From Fusobacterium sp. FSA-380-WT-3A (GTDB lineage Bacteria; Fusobacteriota; Fusobacteriia; Fusobacteriales; Fusobacteriaceae), in contig NZ_JABAFQ010000016.1 in assembly GCF_012843705.1 (NCBI RefSeq), positions 1-41,655 of the forward strand: DNA of 41,655 bases, given 5' to 3'. Shown here in pieces: positions 25,215 to 35,571 of the stretch (position 1 is its first letter; every line of letters begins with the position of its first letter). Below the pieces are notes generated by a model. That model saw nothing but the letters and a program-made list of their open reading frames with translations, searched no databases and was not told the DNA's origin. The translations under genes and the position numbers were made by a program.

Positions 25215-26234
25215 CTAATAAAAATAATCTCTAACATGTTCAGCTATTTTTTTAGCCATAATTTTTTGTTGACTTTTAGAAGTTATAATTTTATGGTCTT
25301 TAGACCCTTTTATAAATCCAACCTCTATTAAAACACCTGGACAATTAATACCTCTTAAAACAGCAAAGTTCGCTCCATGAGTTTTTCTATCTCTCATTCC
25401 CATCTTTTTAGCTAAACCTGTATTTAATCTGTCAGCAAAAGGAATTGTTTTTTCTTGATTCTTATTATAGGCTATTTCTCCAGCAATTTGTACTATAGAA
25501 CTTGTATTTTCACCATATTTTTCACCAAAACTATTTTCATATCTAGCTATACTTGCAGCATAAGGAGTAGACTTTTTAGAAAAATAAAATATTTCTATTC
25601 CATTAGCACTTGTATCTTTTGAAGAGTTAGCATGAATACTTATAAACAAATCAGCCCCTATTCCATTAGCTACATTACTTCTATTTCTTAAAGATATAAA
25701 TTCATCACTATCTCTAGTCATAACCACATTAAAATCTCTTTTTAATTCATCTCTTAAATATTTTCCAATACTCAAAACAATATCTTTTTCTTTAATATTT
25801 TTATATCCAAGAGCTCCAGAATCTTTTCCTCCATGACCAGGGTCAATTACTACAGTATATTGTTTATTTTGAGCACTATTAGATAAATCTACCACTACAC
25901 GATTTGGATTTTTTCTTAAAGTTACTCTATGAAAAACATTCTTTTTTAATTTTAAGAAAAAGCCATGAGAATTCACATATCTATAATCTGATATACTTTC
26001 TAAATATTTTGAAAGATTATTTCTTACTCCTTTATTATAAATAGGTACTTCATTTCCTATTTCTAAAAAAAGAAGTCTATTATAATCATCATATTCACTA
26101 TGATAAACAGGGGTTGTTTCATCTAAATCAAAAACAACTTGTGGAGGATAAGTATTAAATCTTACATTTTTTACAGTTGAAGAAAAACAAACTGAAAATA
26201 AAATCAAAAACATTAAAAATACTTTTTTTATCAT
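25215..26234 (-). CDS. N-acetylmuramoyl-L-alanine amidase with AMIN domain
   Basis: An exported zinc amidase that cleaves stem peptides from peptidoglycan. The 339-residue precursor has a signal peptide (KKVFLMFLILFSVCFSS), an AMIN-like beta domain (about 20-125) that targets the protein to the wall, and an Amidase_3 catalytic domain (about 128-339). Catalytic motifs are VIDPGHGGKDSGA, the glutamate in KEKDIVLSI, FISIHANSS and VLIEVGFI. The layout resembles E. coli AmiC and Firmicute CwlD-type enzymes. GGTGG is the ribosome site. It is the start of the cluster with GerMN, yqeK, rnr and smpB. The yajC terminator ends 35 bases upstream. Confidence 0.93.
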   Translation of the reverse strand: MIKKVFLMFLILFSVCFSSTVKNVRFNTYPPQVVFDLDETTPVYHSEYDDYNRLLFLEIGNEVPIYNKGVRNNLSKYLESISDYRYVNSHGFFLKLKKNVFHRVTLRKNPNRVVVDLSNSAQNKQYTVVIDPGHGGKDSGALGYKNIKEKDIVLSIGKYLRDELKRDFNVVMTRDSDEFISLRNRSNVANGIGADLFISIHANSSKDTSANGIEIFYFSKKSTPYAASIARYENSFGEKYGENTSSIVQIAGEIAYNKNQEKTIPFADRLNTGLAKKMGMRDRKTHGANFAVLRGINCPGVLIEVGFIKGSKDHKIITSKSQQKIMAKKIAEHVRDYFY

Positions 26235-26268
26235 TAAACCACCATAAGTAAGATTTTTTTAACAAAAA

Positions 26269-26294
26269 AACGACAATTAAGTTTAATTGTCGTT
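26269..26294 (-). terminator. Intrinsic terminator after yajC
   Basis: A perfect inverted repeat AACGACAATTAA/TTAATTGTCGTT is followed by TTTTTTT on the minus strand. It lies 11 bases after the yajC stop and about 35 bases before the amidase start. Confidence 0.85.
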
Positions 26295-26305
26295 TCTCAT
26301 TCAAA

Positions 26306-26575
26306 TTACTCTAAAATTCCAGCAACAGCTGATTTTCTAATAGTCATATGAACACCTTTATCTATTCTTACTACGACAAAAGCTTCTTCTACACTAGATA
26401 TTACACCTTTTATTCCACCTACAGTAACTATAGTATCACCAGCTTTTAAACCATCTAACATTTGTTGTTGTTTCTTTTGTTTTTTCTTATTTGGTAAAAC
26501 CATAAATACATAAATAATAACTATCCATAAAGCAATCATTATTAATGTACCATATTTAGCAAATATTGCGTTCAT
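26306..26575 (-). CDS. yajC: Preprotein translocase accessory protein YajC
   Basis: A small inner-membrane protein that associates with SecDF. The 89 residues contain one membrane helix (about 9-27: GTLIMIALWIVIIYVFMVL) followed by the family signature PNKKKQKKQQQMLDGLKAGDTIVTVGGIKGVI. The beta-rich cytoplasmic domain continues to the end. secD and secF, its usual neighbours, are not in the window. It has its own terminator, and about 75 bases separate it from dnaJ. Its ribosome site is AGGGAGG. Confidence 0.95.
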   Translation of the reverse strand: MNAIFAKYGTLIMIALWIVIIYVFMVLPNKKKQKKQQQMLDGLKAGDTIVTVGGIKGVISSVEEAFVVVRIDKGVHMTIRKSAVAGILE

Positions 26576-26651
26576 TTATTACCCTCCCTATTTTATAGTT
26601 TCTTCTTTTAGTATATCACAGGAAGTGATTTTTTTCAATAAACTCTTTATT

Positions 26652-27794
26652 TTATTTAAATAAATCCTTAAATCTTTCTATAAAACTTTTATTCATTTTA
26701 TAATTTTTTTCTTTTAGACTTTCATCAAACTTTTTAAGAAGCTCTATTTGAGTATCATTTAAGTTTGTTGGAACTTCAATTACAATTTTTACAATTTGGT
26801 CTCCAACATATGACCTAGGATTATTTATTCCTTCTCCTCTTAACTTAAATAATTTTCCATTTTGAGTTCCAGCAGGGATTTTTATAGATTTTTTTCCATT
26901 TAATGTAGGAATTTCTACTTCTCCACCTAAAGCTGCCTTAGCATAAGTTATTGGAACTTCACATATAATGTTTTCTTCATCTCTTACAAAGAAATCATGT
27001 TCTTTAACATGGAAGAAAATATATAAATCTCCATTTTCTCCACCTTCAGAACTTGCATCTCCCATTCCTTGTATTCTTAATCTTTGCCCATCATGTATTC
27101 CTACAGGAATTTTTATAGTTTTCTTAATAGTTTCTCTTTCTAATCCTGTACCACCACATTTTTTACATTTTGTTTCTGGAATTTGTCCTTTACCTCTACA
27201 CTTATCACATTCCTCAACACTTTTAAAACTTCCTAATAATGTTCTTTGAATTTTTTCAATTCTACCTTTTCCACCACATTTATCACAAGTTTTCATTTTA
27301 CTTCCAGGTTCAGCACCTGTTCCATTACAAGCAGAGCATTTTCCTCTTCTTGTATATTTTATTTCTTTTTCTCCACCTTTGGCTACTTCTTCTAAAGTGA
27401 TAGTTACATCTACTCTTAAATCTTCACCTGGTTCTGGTCCTCTTCTTTGAGAACCTCCACCAAATCCACTTCCTCCAAAGAAAGATGAAAAAATATCTTC
27501 AAATCCACTACCAGAGAATCCTTCAAATCCTCCATAACCTCCACCAGCTCCATTTTCAAAAGCTGCATGTCCAAATCTATCATACTTAGACCTTTTATCT
27601 GTATCTGATAAAACTTGATAAGCTTCATTAAGTTCTTTGAATTTTTCTTCAGCTTCTTTTTTTTCTGTTTCAGTTGCATTACTAAATCTATCAGGATGAT
27701 ATTTCATTGCTAATTTTCTATAAGCTTTTTTAATCTCAGCTTCAGAAGCAGTTTTTTCTACGCCTAAAAGATCATAATAATCTTTTTTTGCCAT
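26652..27794 (-). CDS. dnaJ: Chaperone DnaJ
   Basis: An Hsp40 co-chaperone that delivers substrates to DnaK and stimulates its ATPase. The 380-residue type I protein has a J domain with KYHPDRF, a Gly/Phe-rich linker (about 75-115), four CxxCxGxG zinc motifs ([32 protein letters not shown]), and the C-terminal substrate-binding domain. The ATG at 27794 was chosen; a TTG four codons earlier lies in the GGAGG ribosome site. It is separated from dnaK by an aldose epimerase gene and the dnaK terminator, an unusual arrangement, and depends on read-through or an unseen promoter. Confidence 0.97.
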   Translation of the reverse strand: MAKKDYYDLLGVEKTASEAEIKKAYRKLAMKYHPDRFSNATETEKKEAEEKFKELNEAYQVLSDTDKRSKYDRFGHAAFENGAGGGYGGFEGFSGSGFEDIFSSFFGGSGFGGGSQRRGPEPGEDLRVDVTITLEEVAKGGEKEIKYTRRGKCSACNGTGAEPGSKMKTCDKCGGKGRIEKIQRTLLGSFKSVEECDKCRGKGQIPETKCKKCGGTGLERETIKKTIKIPVGIHDGQRLRIQGMGDASSEGGENGDLYIFFHVKEHDFFVRDEENIICEVPITYAKAALGGEVEIPTLNGKKSIKIPAGTQNGKLFKLRGEGINNPRSYVGDQIVKIVIEVPTNLNDTQIELLKKFDESLKEKNYKMNKSFIERFKDLFK

Positions 27795-27809
27795 TTTATC
27801 CTCCAATTA

Positions 27810-28664
27810 TTAAATAACTTTTATTTTTATTTTTCTTTGATATACTTGTTCTTTTTCTAATTTTTCTATTCCAATTTTATCTTCTAATTTCCCATTAGAA
27901 TTTACATAATCAGTTATTCCATCCCAAGGTTCAAAGCAAATAAATCCAGAACCTGGTACATTCCAAAAGGCAATATATTTAAAACCTTCATAATCAAATT
28001 CTAATTTCTTATCACTATTTAAAGATTTTAAAAATATTTTTTTTGAATTTGTTTTTTCTAAAATAACAGCATCTTTTTCAAAAGTTTTTTCATCAAATTT
28101 AAAGATTTTTCCTTTAAATAATTCTTGAGTCTTTTCTCCTAAAAAACCATTTTCTATTATTTTTGATGCTCCTATTTCATCTTTTTCAAATTCTACAAAA
28201 TTATTATTTTTTTCAAATAAATTAAAAGCAGGATGTGCTCCTAAAGAGAAATACATATCCCCATTTGTTAAATTTTCTACCTTATATTCAAACACCAATT
28301 CATTTTCACAAATAGAATATTTAAGATATAAGTTAAAATCAAAAGGATATATTTTTTTTGTTTCTTCATTTGACGAAAATAAAAATTCTATAAAATTTTC
28401 TCCTTGTTTATTAACTATAAATTCATTATCTCTAGCAAAACCATGTCTTGTTTTTATTTGATATTCTTTACCATCATATGAATATTTTTCATTTTTTATT
28501 GTTCCTACAAAAGGAAATAATATTGGTGATGATTTTGCCCAAAATTTTGTATCTTTTTGCCAAATATATTCAAAATTATTTTTTTTGTTAAAAAGACTTG
28601 TAAGTTCAGCACCTTTACTATTAATAACAACCTTTAGATTGGAATTTTCTATTATATAATCCAT
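27810..28664 (-). CDS. Aldose 1-epimerase family protein
   Basis: A galactose-mutarotase-like beta-sandwich protein of 284 residues. Visible family segments are GAELTSLFNKKNNFEYIW, PILFPFVGTIKN, TRHGFARDNEF with the conserved histidine, the second histidine in FSLGAHPAFNL, and a late glutamate region (FICFEPWDGITD). It is closest in feel to LacX/YeaD-type family members, whose true substrates are often unknown. The ATG at 28664 was preferred to the in-frame GTG two codons upstream because AAGGTGAG is then correctly spaced. Its place between dnaK and dnaJ is unusual. It has no visible promoter of its own. Confidence 0.9.
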   Translation of the reverse strand: MDYIIENSNLKVVINSKGAELTSLFNKKNNFEYIWQKDTKFWAKSSPILFPFVGTIKNEKYSYDGKEYQIKTRHGFARDNEFIVNKQGENFIEFLFSSNEETKKIYPFDFNLYLKYSICENELVFEYKVENLTNGDMYFSLGAHPAFNLFEKNNNFVEFEKDEIGASKIIENGFLGEKTQELFKGKIFKFDEKTFEKDAVILEKTNSKKIFLKSLNSDKKLEFDYEGFKYIAFWNVPGSGFICFEPWDGITDYVNSNGKLEDKIGIEKLEKEQVYQRKIKIKVI

Positions 28665-28689
28665 TTTCACTCACCTTATAATCTAAAAA

Positions 28690-28719
28690 CTGGGAATAGA
28701 GAACAAGCTCCATTCCCAG
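28690..28719 (-). terminator. Intrinsic terminator after dnaK
   Basis: The stem is CTGGGAAT/ATTCCCAG, then a mismatch, then GAG/CTC, with TTTTT on the minus strand. It lies 20 bases beyond the dnaK stop and about 12 bases before the ribosome site of the epimerase gene, so it should reduce but not abolish expression of the epimerase and dnaJ. Confidence 0.85.
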
Positions 28720-28739
28720 AGAAATGTAATCTATTTTAA

Positions 28740-30605
<1,866 letters not shown>

Positions 30606-30623
30606 TTACTTTATTTACTTTAA

Positions 30624-31226
30624 TTATTTTTTACATACTTTAACCATTGATGGTCTTATAACTTTTCCTTTTAACTTATATCCTTTTTGGAATTCAGCTA
30701 TAATAAAATTATCTTGAAAATCTTCACTTGCTTCTACCATTACAGCCATGTGTTCCTCTGGATTAAATTCTTTTCCTTCTGTTTCTATTGTTTCTAATCC
30801 TTCAGATTTTAAAACTTCTTTAAATTGATTTAGTGTTAATTCAACACCTTTAACTAATCCTTCAAAATCATTTGTTTGTCTTGAAGTTTCTTCTGCTCTA
30901 GTTAGATTATCTATTCCATCTAATAATTTTGTTATTATTTTTTCAGAAGCAAATTTTCTAAGCTCATCCATCTCTCTTTCTTTTCTTTTGGTAAAGTTTT
31001 GAAAATCAGCTTGTTTTCTTAAATAAGATTGTTTCCAATCCTCTACTTCTGCTTTTAATTTTCCAATTTCTTCTTGAATAGCTTCTATTTCATTTAATTC
31101 TTCTTTTGTTTCTTCAGTTTTTTCTTCTGAACATTGACAATTTTCTTCACCACATTGACATTGGCAAGTTTCATTTGTTTCTTTTTCTAATTCATGGATA
31201 GAATCTTTTTTTAATTCTTCTGACAT
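30624..31226 (-). CDS. grpE: Nucleotide exchange factor GrpE with cysteine-rich N-terminus
   Basis: Releases ADP from DnaK. The 200-residue protein has the usual long helix (about 45-105, VEDWKQSYLRKQADFQNFTKRKERE), the four-helix region and the C-terminal beta domain ending in GYKLKGKVIRPSMVKV. The disordered N-terminal segment is odd: five cysteines in 12 residues (C21, C23, C25, C30, C32) in the pattern CxCxCx4CxC, surrounded by acidic residues. GrpE proteins do not normally carry such a cluster. It could bind zinc or another soft metal, or act as a redox switch. AAGGAGA precedes the ATG. It is second in the heat-shock operon. Confidence 0.96.
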   Translation of the reverse strand: MSEELKKDSIHELEKETNETCQCQCGEENCQCSEEKTEETKEELNEIEAIQEEIGKLKAEVEDWKQSYLRKQADFQNFTKRKEREMDELRKFASEKIITKLLDGIDNLTRAEETSRQTNDFEGLVKGVELTLNQFKEVLKSEGLETIETEGKEFNPEEHMAVMVEASEDFQDNFIIAEFQKGYKLKGKVIRPSMVKVCKK

Positions 31227-31237
31227 TACTATCTCCT

Positions 31238-32260
31238 TTATTTTTTCTTATTTCCAATTAGTTTTTCTTTATTTATATTTTTTTCAACTTCTTTACTAAT
31301 ATAATCTATAAGTCCCATAGTTTTTGAATAAGGCATTCTTTTTGGACCAATAACTCCTATAACTCCTTTTGAATCACCTTTTTTATATACAGAATATACA
31401 AAACTAAAGTCCTCTAAACCTTTTATTGGTAAGTCATCTCCTAAAATAACATTTACTTTTCCTTCTATATATTCATTAGAATTTACAATACTTTCAAAAA
31501 TATTTCTAACTTCTTGTTTTTCATTAAAAATTTCAAGCACATCTAATATTTCATTTACATTTTTATTTTTAAATATGCTAGGAGAATTACTTAAATATAA
31601 TTTTCCTTCTATATCTTTATAAATTTCCCTTTCAATATCATTATAGGCTTCAAAATTTTCTTTGATTAAATCTACTATTTCATGACTTTTTATCTTATGA
31701 GTTTTAATATTTCTATTAATTCTATCTGATAAAATCGCTAATTTTTCTTGTGTAATTCCAGTTTGTAATTTTATTTTTTTAGTAGATACATTTAAATCTT
31801 CAGTAACAATTATAGCTAAGATAAGATAATCATCAATATGAATTAACTCAACTTTTTTTATATTTTCTTTTCTATGGTCAGGTTCTATTACTACTGAAGC
31901 ATAAGAAGTTAATTTTGATAATAAAGAAGATGTTTCTTTTAAAATATTATCTAAAGCATTCATCTTTTGGTCGTATTCATTATTTATTCTTTTCTTTTCT
32001 TCAATTGATAATTTTTCAACTTCCAAAAGTTCATTTAAATAATATTTATAACCTAAATCTGTCGGAATTCTTCCTGATGAAGAATGTGTTTTTTCAATAA
32101 ATCCAGCATCCTCCAAATCAGACATAACATTTCTGATTGTTGCTGAAGATAATTCTATATTATATTTTTTCACAAGAGTTCTTGAACCGATTGTTTCTCC
32201 AAATGTAAGATAATAATCAATAATCGCATTAAGAACTAGTTTTTCCCTTTCACTCAGCAT
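31238..32260 (-). CDS. hrcA: Heat-inducible transcription repressor HrcA
   Basis: The repressor of class I heat-shock genes; it binds CIRCE, and GroEL helps it fold. The 340-residue protein has an N-terminal winged helix (LSEREKLVLNAIIDYYLTFGETIGSRTLVKKYNIELSSATIRNVMSDLE), the SSSGRIPTDLGYKYYL segment, a GAF-like middle domain, and VIGVIGPKRMPYSKTMGLIDYI at the C-terminus. It is the first gene of its operon, with the CIRCE site 20 bases upstream of its start, so it represses itself and dnaK. Confidence 0.97.
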   Translation of the reverse strand: MLSEREKLVLNAIIDYYLTFGETIGSRTLVKKYNIELSSATIRNVMSDLEDAGFIEKTHSSSGRIPTDLGYKYYLNELLEVEKLSIEEKKRINNEYDQKMNALDNILKETSSLLSKLTSYASVVIEPDHRKENIKKVELIHIDDYLILAIIVTEDLNVSTKKIKLQTGITQEKLAILSDRINRNIKTHKIKSHEIVDLIKENFEAYNDIEREIYKDIEGKLYLSNSPSIFKNKNVNEILDVLEIFNEKQEVRNIFESIVNSNEYIEGKVNVILGDDLPIKGLEDFSFVYSVYKKGDSKGVIGVIGPKRMPYSKTMGLIDYISKEVEKNINKEKLIGNKKK

Positions 32261-32279
32261 CTAATCACCTTCCTAAGTA

Positions 32280-32306
32280 TTAGCACTCATTATTCAGGAG
32301 TGCTAA
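32280..32306. promoter_or_regulatory. CIRCE operator (HrcA site)
   Basis: A perfect TTAGCACTC-N9-GAGTGCTAA inverted repeat. It lies just downstream of the start point expected from the promoter at 32318-32346, so bound HrcA would block initiation or early elongation. Confidence 0.97.
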
Positions 32307-32317
32307 CTAACAAATTC

Positions 32318-32346
32318 ATAATATCATTTTTAAATATTTTTGTCAA
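32318..32346 (-). promoter_or_regulatory. Promoter of the hrcA-grpE-dnaK operon
   Basis: A consensus TTGACA is separated by 17 bases from TATTAT, with an extended TGA before the -10. This is the strongest vegetative promoter in the window. Confidence 0.8.
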
Positions 32347-32418
32347 TAGTTTTTAAAATATTTTTTATTTTGAAAAATTTTGTGATTAGATAAAAATAAA
32401 TAAATTTTTTTTATAAAA

Positions 32419-32448
32419 AAACTACTACATTAAGTAATGTAATAGTTT
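32419..32448 (-). terminator. Intrinsic terminator after the Cof phosphatase gene
   Basis: The stem is AAACTA/TAGTTT, then one mismatch, then TACATTA/TAATGTA with a very short loop, and a run of T on the minus strand. It ends the MATE-Cof unit. Confidence 0.8.
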
Positions 32449-32459
32449 TCTAAATAAAA

Positions 32460-33260
32460 TTATTTTTCATTAAAATATTCTTCTAAAAATTTTGCAACTC
32501 CATCATCATTATTAGAATTTTTTGTCACATAAGTACAAATTTCTTTTAACTCTTCTATAGAATCTTTCATAGCCACATTTATTCCCACTACTTGTAACAT
32601 CTCTTTATCATTTTCAGCATCACCAAAGGCTATGCATTGGTTTATATCTATATTTTTCAATTCTAATATTCTTTTTAAAGCTTTTCCCTTATTAATATCC
32701 TTATTTAAAATTTCTAAATATAGAGGTTGAGTAAAAGTAATGTATGAATCTTTTCCTATTAAACTCTCTAATTCTTTTTTATAATTTTCTAATATTTCAG
32801 TTTTTCCTATTAAAACACCTTTAGTGATATTATTTTTAGGAAAAGTTTTTATATCCATTTTTGTAGGAATCAAACCTGAATTTTTTTTATAAATTTGTAC
32901 ACTTTCACTATCTAAATCATTAGCATACCATTTTTCATCCATAAAAATATTTAAATTTAATTTTTTTTCTTCAATATATTCAAATAATTTTATAGCTATA
33001 TTTTCAGGTAATAATTTATTTTCTAAAATCTCTCCTGAAACTGTGTCTATTATTTTTCCACCATTATAACAAATTGCTGTCATTGGTATTCCAAGTCTAT
33101 CTATTATTTTTGTAGTAGAAGCATAAGGTCTCCCTGTAACAATTAAAATTTCTATTCCTTTTTTATAAAGTTTTCTTAATATATTAACACTTCTATCTGT
33201 AACTTCTTTTTTATCATTTAACAATGTTCCATCTAAATCTAAAGCAATAGCTTTTATCAT
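32460..33260 (-). CDS. Cof-type HAD-superfamily phosphatase
   Basis: A 266-residue HAD phosphatase of the Cof (type IIB cap) class. The catalytic motif ALDLDGTLLND opens the protein, followed by VTGRPYAST, the lysine in the NKGKALKRIL segment (about 190), and the metal-binding GDAENDKEML. Such enzymes dephosphorylate sugar phosphates, flavin or vitamin B6 phosphates; the substrate is not readable here. Its ATG overlaps the stop of the MATE gene by one base, and the ribosome site lies in the end of that gene, so translation is coupled. Confidence 0.92.
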   Translation of the reverse strand: MIKAIALDLDGTLLNDKKEVTDRSVNILRKLYKKGIEILIVTGRPYASTTKIIDRLGIPMTAICYNGGKIIDTVSGEILENKLLPENIAIKLFEYIEEKKLNLNIFMDEKWYANDLDSESVQIYKKNSGLIPTKMDIKTFPKNNITKGVLIGKTEILENYKKELESLIGKDSYITFTQPLYLEILNKDINKGKALKRILELKNIDINQCIAFGDAENDKEMLQVVGINVAMKDSIEELKEICTYVTKNSNNDDGVAKFLEEYFNEK

Positions 33261-34636
33261 TATTCCACCTCACAAATATTAGCTTTGCATCTTTCTCTCA
33301 TTTTTATAAGATTTTTTATTTTAAATCTATAGCAAATAAACAATGTTATAGCTTCTAAATTCCATTGTAGTACTGTTATCCACCAGAAATAAGTTATTGG
33401 TTTTCTATTTAGATACAAGAAATAATACATAAGAGGAAGTCTTATTAACCAATTACAGACAAAACTTACTTTAAATGGAGTTTTAGAATCTCCCATCCCT
33501 TTAAAAGCTCCAGAAAAAGTCATTCCTAATGAAGTACCTATTTGTTGAAAACAACCTATTTGTAAACAAAGAGCCCCTAATTTTATTACTTCTATTTCAT
33601 CACTTTTTATAAATAATTTTATTATATCTTTTGAAAAAAAGAAAAATATAATTCCAAAAGTTCCCATTATAATCCCTGATAAAATTGCTGTAGTATTTAT
33701 ATATTTTTTGGCTTTTACAAAATCTCCATCTCCAACACAATACCCTGTTAAAGCTGTACAAGCTAAAGAAAATCCCCAACCAGGCATAAAACTTATGCTT
33801 TCTATGGTAACTGAAATTTGATTTGCTGAAAAGGCTAAACTTCCTAAAGACATAACTATAACAACACCCATTAATTTTCCAATACTAAAAGAACCTTCTT
33901 GTAAAGAAGCTGGTATAGAAAATCTAAGAATTTCTTTAAGAATTTTTTTATCCACTTTTGAGAAAAATTTTAATTTTATAGGAAGTTTTTTTAATCTAAA
34001 AAATAAGAAAGTAAAACATGATATTCCAGCAGTAGAAGTAGCTATAGCTGCTCCTTTTACTCCTAATTCTGGTAAACCAAACTTTCCATAAATTAATAAA
34101 TAATCAAGAACTAAATTTACACAATTTACTATCATAGCTCCATAAAGAGGAGTTCTTGTATCCTTACATCCTCTATATATTCCACTAAATAGATTTCCTA
34201 ACATAGTAAAAAACATTCCAACTGAACAAATTCTTATATAAGAACTTGCCATTCCTATTATTTCTTTTTCAGCTCCTAAAAAATTTAAAATATTTCTTGC
34301 AAAAATAAAATATGTAGAAGAAACTGTTAAAGCTATAATAAATCCTATATTAAACCCTTGATTAGCAAACTTTATAGTTTTTTTCTCATCTTTAGCTCCA
34401 AGACCTCTAGCTATAATAGAAGTCATAGATACTGACAGTCCCATCCCTATAAGAGTATTCATTACAGTATACATAATTTCTGATGAAAATCCTACAGCTG
34501 CTACTGAATATTTCCCTCCATAATGTCCCACCATCATAGTATCAAATACCCAAACCAACATATAAAGTATCATCTCTCCAACAGCTGGAAGAGCCAACTT
34601 TAAAATTTCTTTTACATATCTTAAATAATCTTTCAC
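33260..34636 (-). CDS. MATE-family efflux transporter
   Basis: A 458-residue integral membrane protein with about 12 helices arranged as two related halves. The first begins LALPAVGEMILYMLVWVFDTMMVGHYGG, and the second begins ILRFSIPASLQEGSFSIGKLMGVVIV. MATE proteins export drugs or organic cations using Na+ or H+. The substrate cannot be told from the sequence. The start is GTG after GAGGGG. It is co-expressed with the Cof phosphatase and runs divergently from the tRNA methyltransferase gene. Confidence 0.93.
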   Translation of the reverse strand: MKDYLRYVKEILKLALPAVGEMILYMLVWVFDTMMVGHYGGKYSVAAVGFSSEIMYTVMNTLIGMGLSVSMTSIIARGLGAKDEKKTIKFANQGFNIGFIIALTVSSTYFIFARNILNFLGAEKEIIGMASSYIRICSVGMFFTMLGNLFSGIYRGCKDTRTPLYGAMIVNCVNLVLDYLLIYGKFGLPELGVKGAAIATSTAGISCFTFLFFRLKKLPIKLKFFSKVDKKILKEILRFSIPASLQEGSFSIGKLMGVVIVMSLGSLAFSANQISVTIESISFMPGWGFSLACTALTGYCVGDGDFVKAKKYINTTAILSGIIMGTFGIIFFFFSKDIIKLFIKSDEIEVIKLGALCLQIGCFQQIGTSLGMTFSGAFKGMGDSKTPFKVSFVCNWLIRLPLMYYFLYLNRKPITYFWWITVLQWNLEAITLFICYRFKIKNLIKMRERCKANICEVE

Positions 34637-34730
34637 TTTTATCCCCTCAATAATATAATTATCATAAAATTATAACATGAAAAAATAAATAAATCTATAA
34701 GTTATAAATTTATTTTCTTTAATTTTTATG

Positions 34731-34738
34731 CTATAATA
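34731..34738 (+). promoter_or_regulatory. Extended -10 element of the tRNA methyltransferase gene
   Basis: TATAAT at 34733-34738 is preceded by TGC (T at 34730), giving an extended -10. No good -35 is seen. The start codon lies 33 bases downstream. Confidence 0.6.
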
Positions 34739-34770
34739 TTTTGAACTTATATAAAATTATAGGAGGAAAA

Positions 34771-35520
34771 ATGTTGTTGCATGAAAATGAAGTTATTAAT
34801 AATCTTCTAAATAAAAATCTAAAAATTATTCAAAGAAATGACTATTTCAATTTTTCTTTAGATTCTCTTTTAATCTCAAATTTTATTTCTCTAGGAAAGG
34901 GAGTTAATAAAGTTGTTGATTTAGGTACAGGTAATGGAGCTATTCCTCTTTTTCTTTCTGAAAGAACTAAAGCTAAAATAAAGGGGCTTGAGATTCAAGA
35001 AGTTTCAGCAAATCTTGCTAAAAGAAATGTTCAATTAAATAATTTAGAAGAACAAATTGAGATTATTAATGATGATATGAAAAATTGGAAAAAATATTTT
35101 AATCATGGTTCTCAAGATGCTGTTATAACAAATCCTCCATTTTTTAAATTTAATGGAAATCCTGAATTTTTAAATGACCTTGACCAACTTACTTTTGCTC
35201 GTCATGAAATAACTATAACTTTAGAAGAAATTATACAAATTGCCTCTTGCTTACTTAAAGATAAAGGATATTTTACTATGGTCCATAGACCAGATAGAAT
35301 GTTAGAAATTTTAGATTTAATGAGAAAATATGGAATTTCTCCAAAAAAACTTAGATTTTGTCATACAAAATTAGATAAACAAGCTAAGATTTTATTAATA
35401 GAAGGAATAAAATTTGGAAAAGATTCTATGACAATATTACCTCCTTTAGTTGCTCATGATGAAGATGGGAATTATTCTCAAGAAGTTCTAAAAATGTTTG
35501 AACCAATTAATAATAAATAA
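34771..35520 (+). CDS. tRNA1(Val) (adenine37-N6)-methyltransferase-like protein
   Basis: A class I SAM-dependent methyltransferase of the YfiC/TrmN6 type, predicted to methylate N6 of A37 in tRNA-Val. The 249-residue protein has motif I VVDLGTGNGAIPL (48-60), the acidic LEIQ after the second strand, and the catalytic NPPF tetrad (121-124) typical of N6-adenine methyltransferases. FNFSLDSLLISNFI near the N-terminus is characteristic of this subfamily. The start at 34771 follows AGGAGG; an in-frame TTG at 34741 lies upstream of that site. It is a single-gene unit with its own promoter and terminator. Confidence 0.9.
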   Translation: MLLHENEVINNLLNKNLKIIQRNDYFNFSLDSLLISNFISLGKGVNKVVDLGTGNGAIPLFLSERTKAKIKGLEIQEVSANLAKRNVQLNNLEEQIEIINDDMKNWKKYFNHGSQDAVITNPPFFKFNGNPEFLNDLDQLTFARHEITITLEEIIQIASCLLKDKGYFTMVHRPDRMLEILDLMRKYGISPKKLRFCHTKLDKQAKILLIEGIKFGKDSMTILPPLVAHDEDGNYSQEVLKMFEPINNK

Positions 35521-35525
35521 TAAAA

Positions 35526-35566
35526 AAACTGCTGTAAACTATTTTATTTTTAGTTTACAACAGTTT
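35526..35566. terminator. Bidirectional intrinsic terminator
   Basis: The stem is AAACTG/CAGTTT, then a C-A mismatch, then TGTAAACTA/TAGTTTACA, with a 9-base loop and T-rich flanks on both strands. It lies between the convergent tRNA methyltransferase and PHP genes. Confidence 0.87.
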
Positions 35567-35571
35567 ATTTT

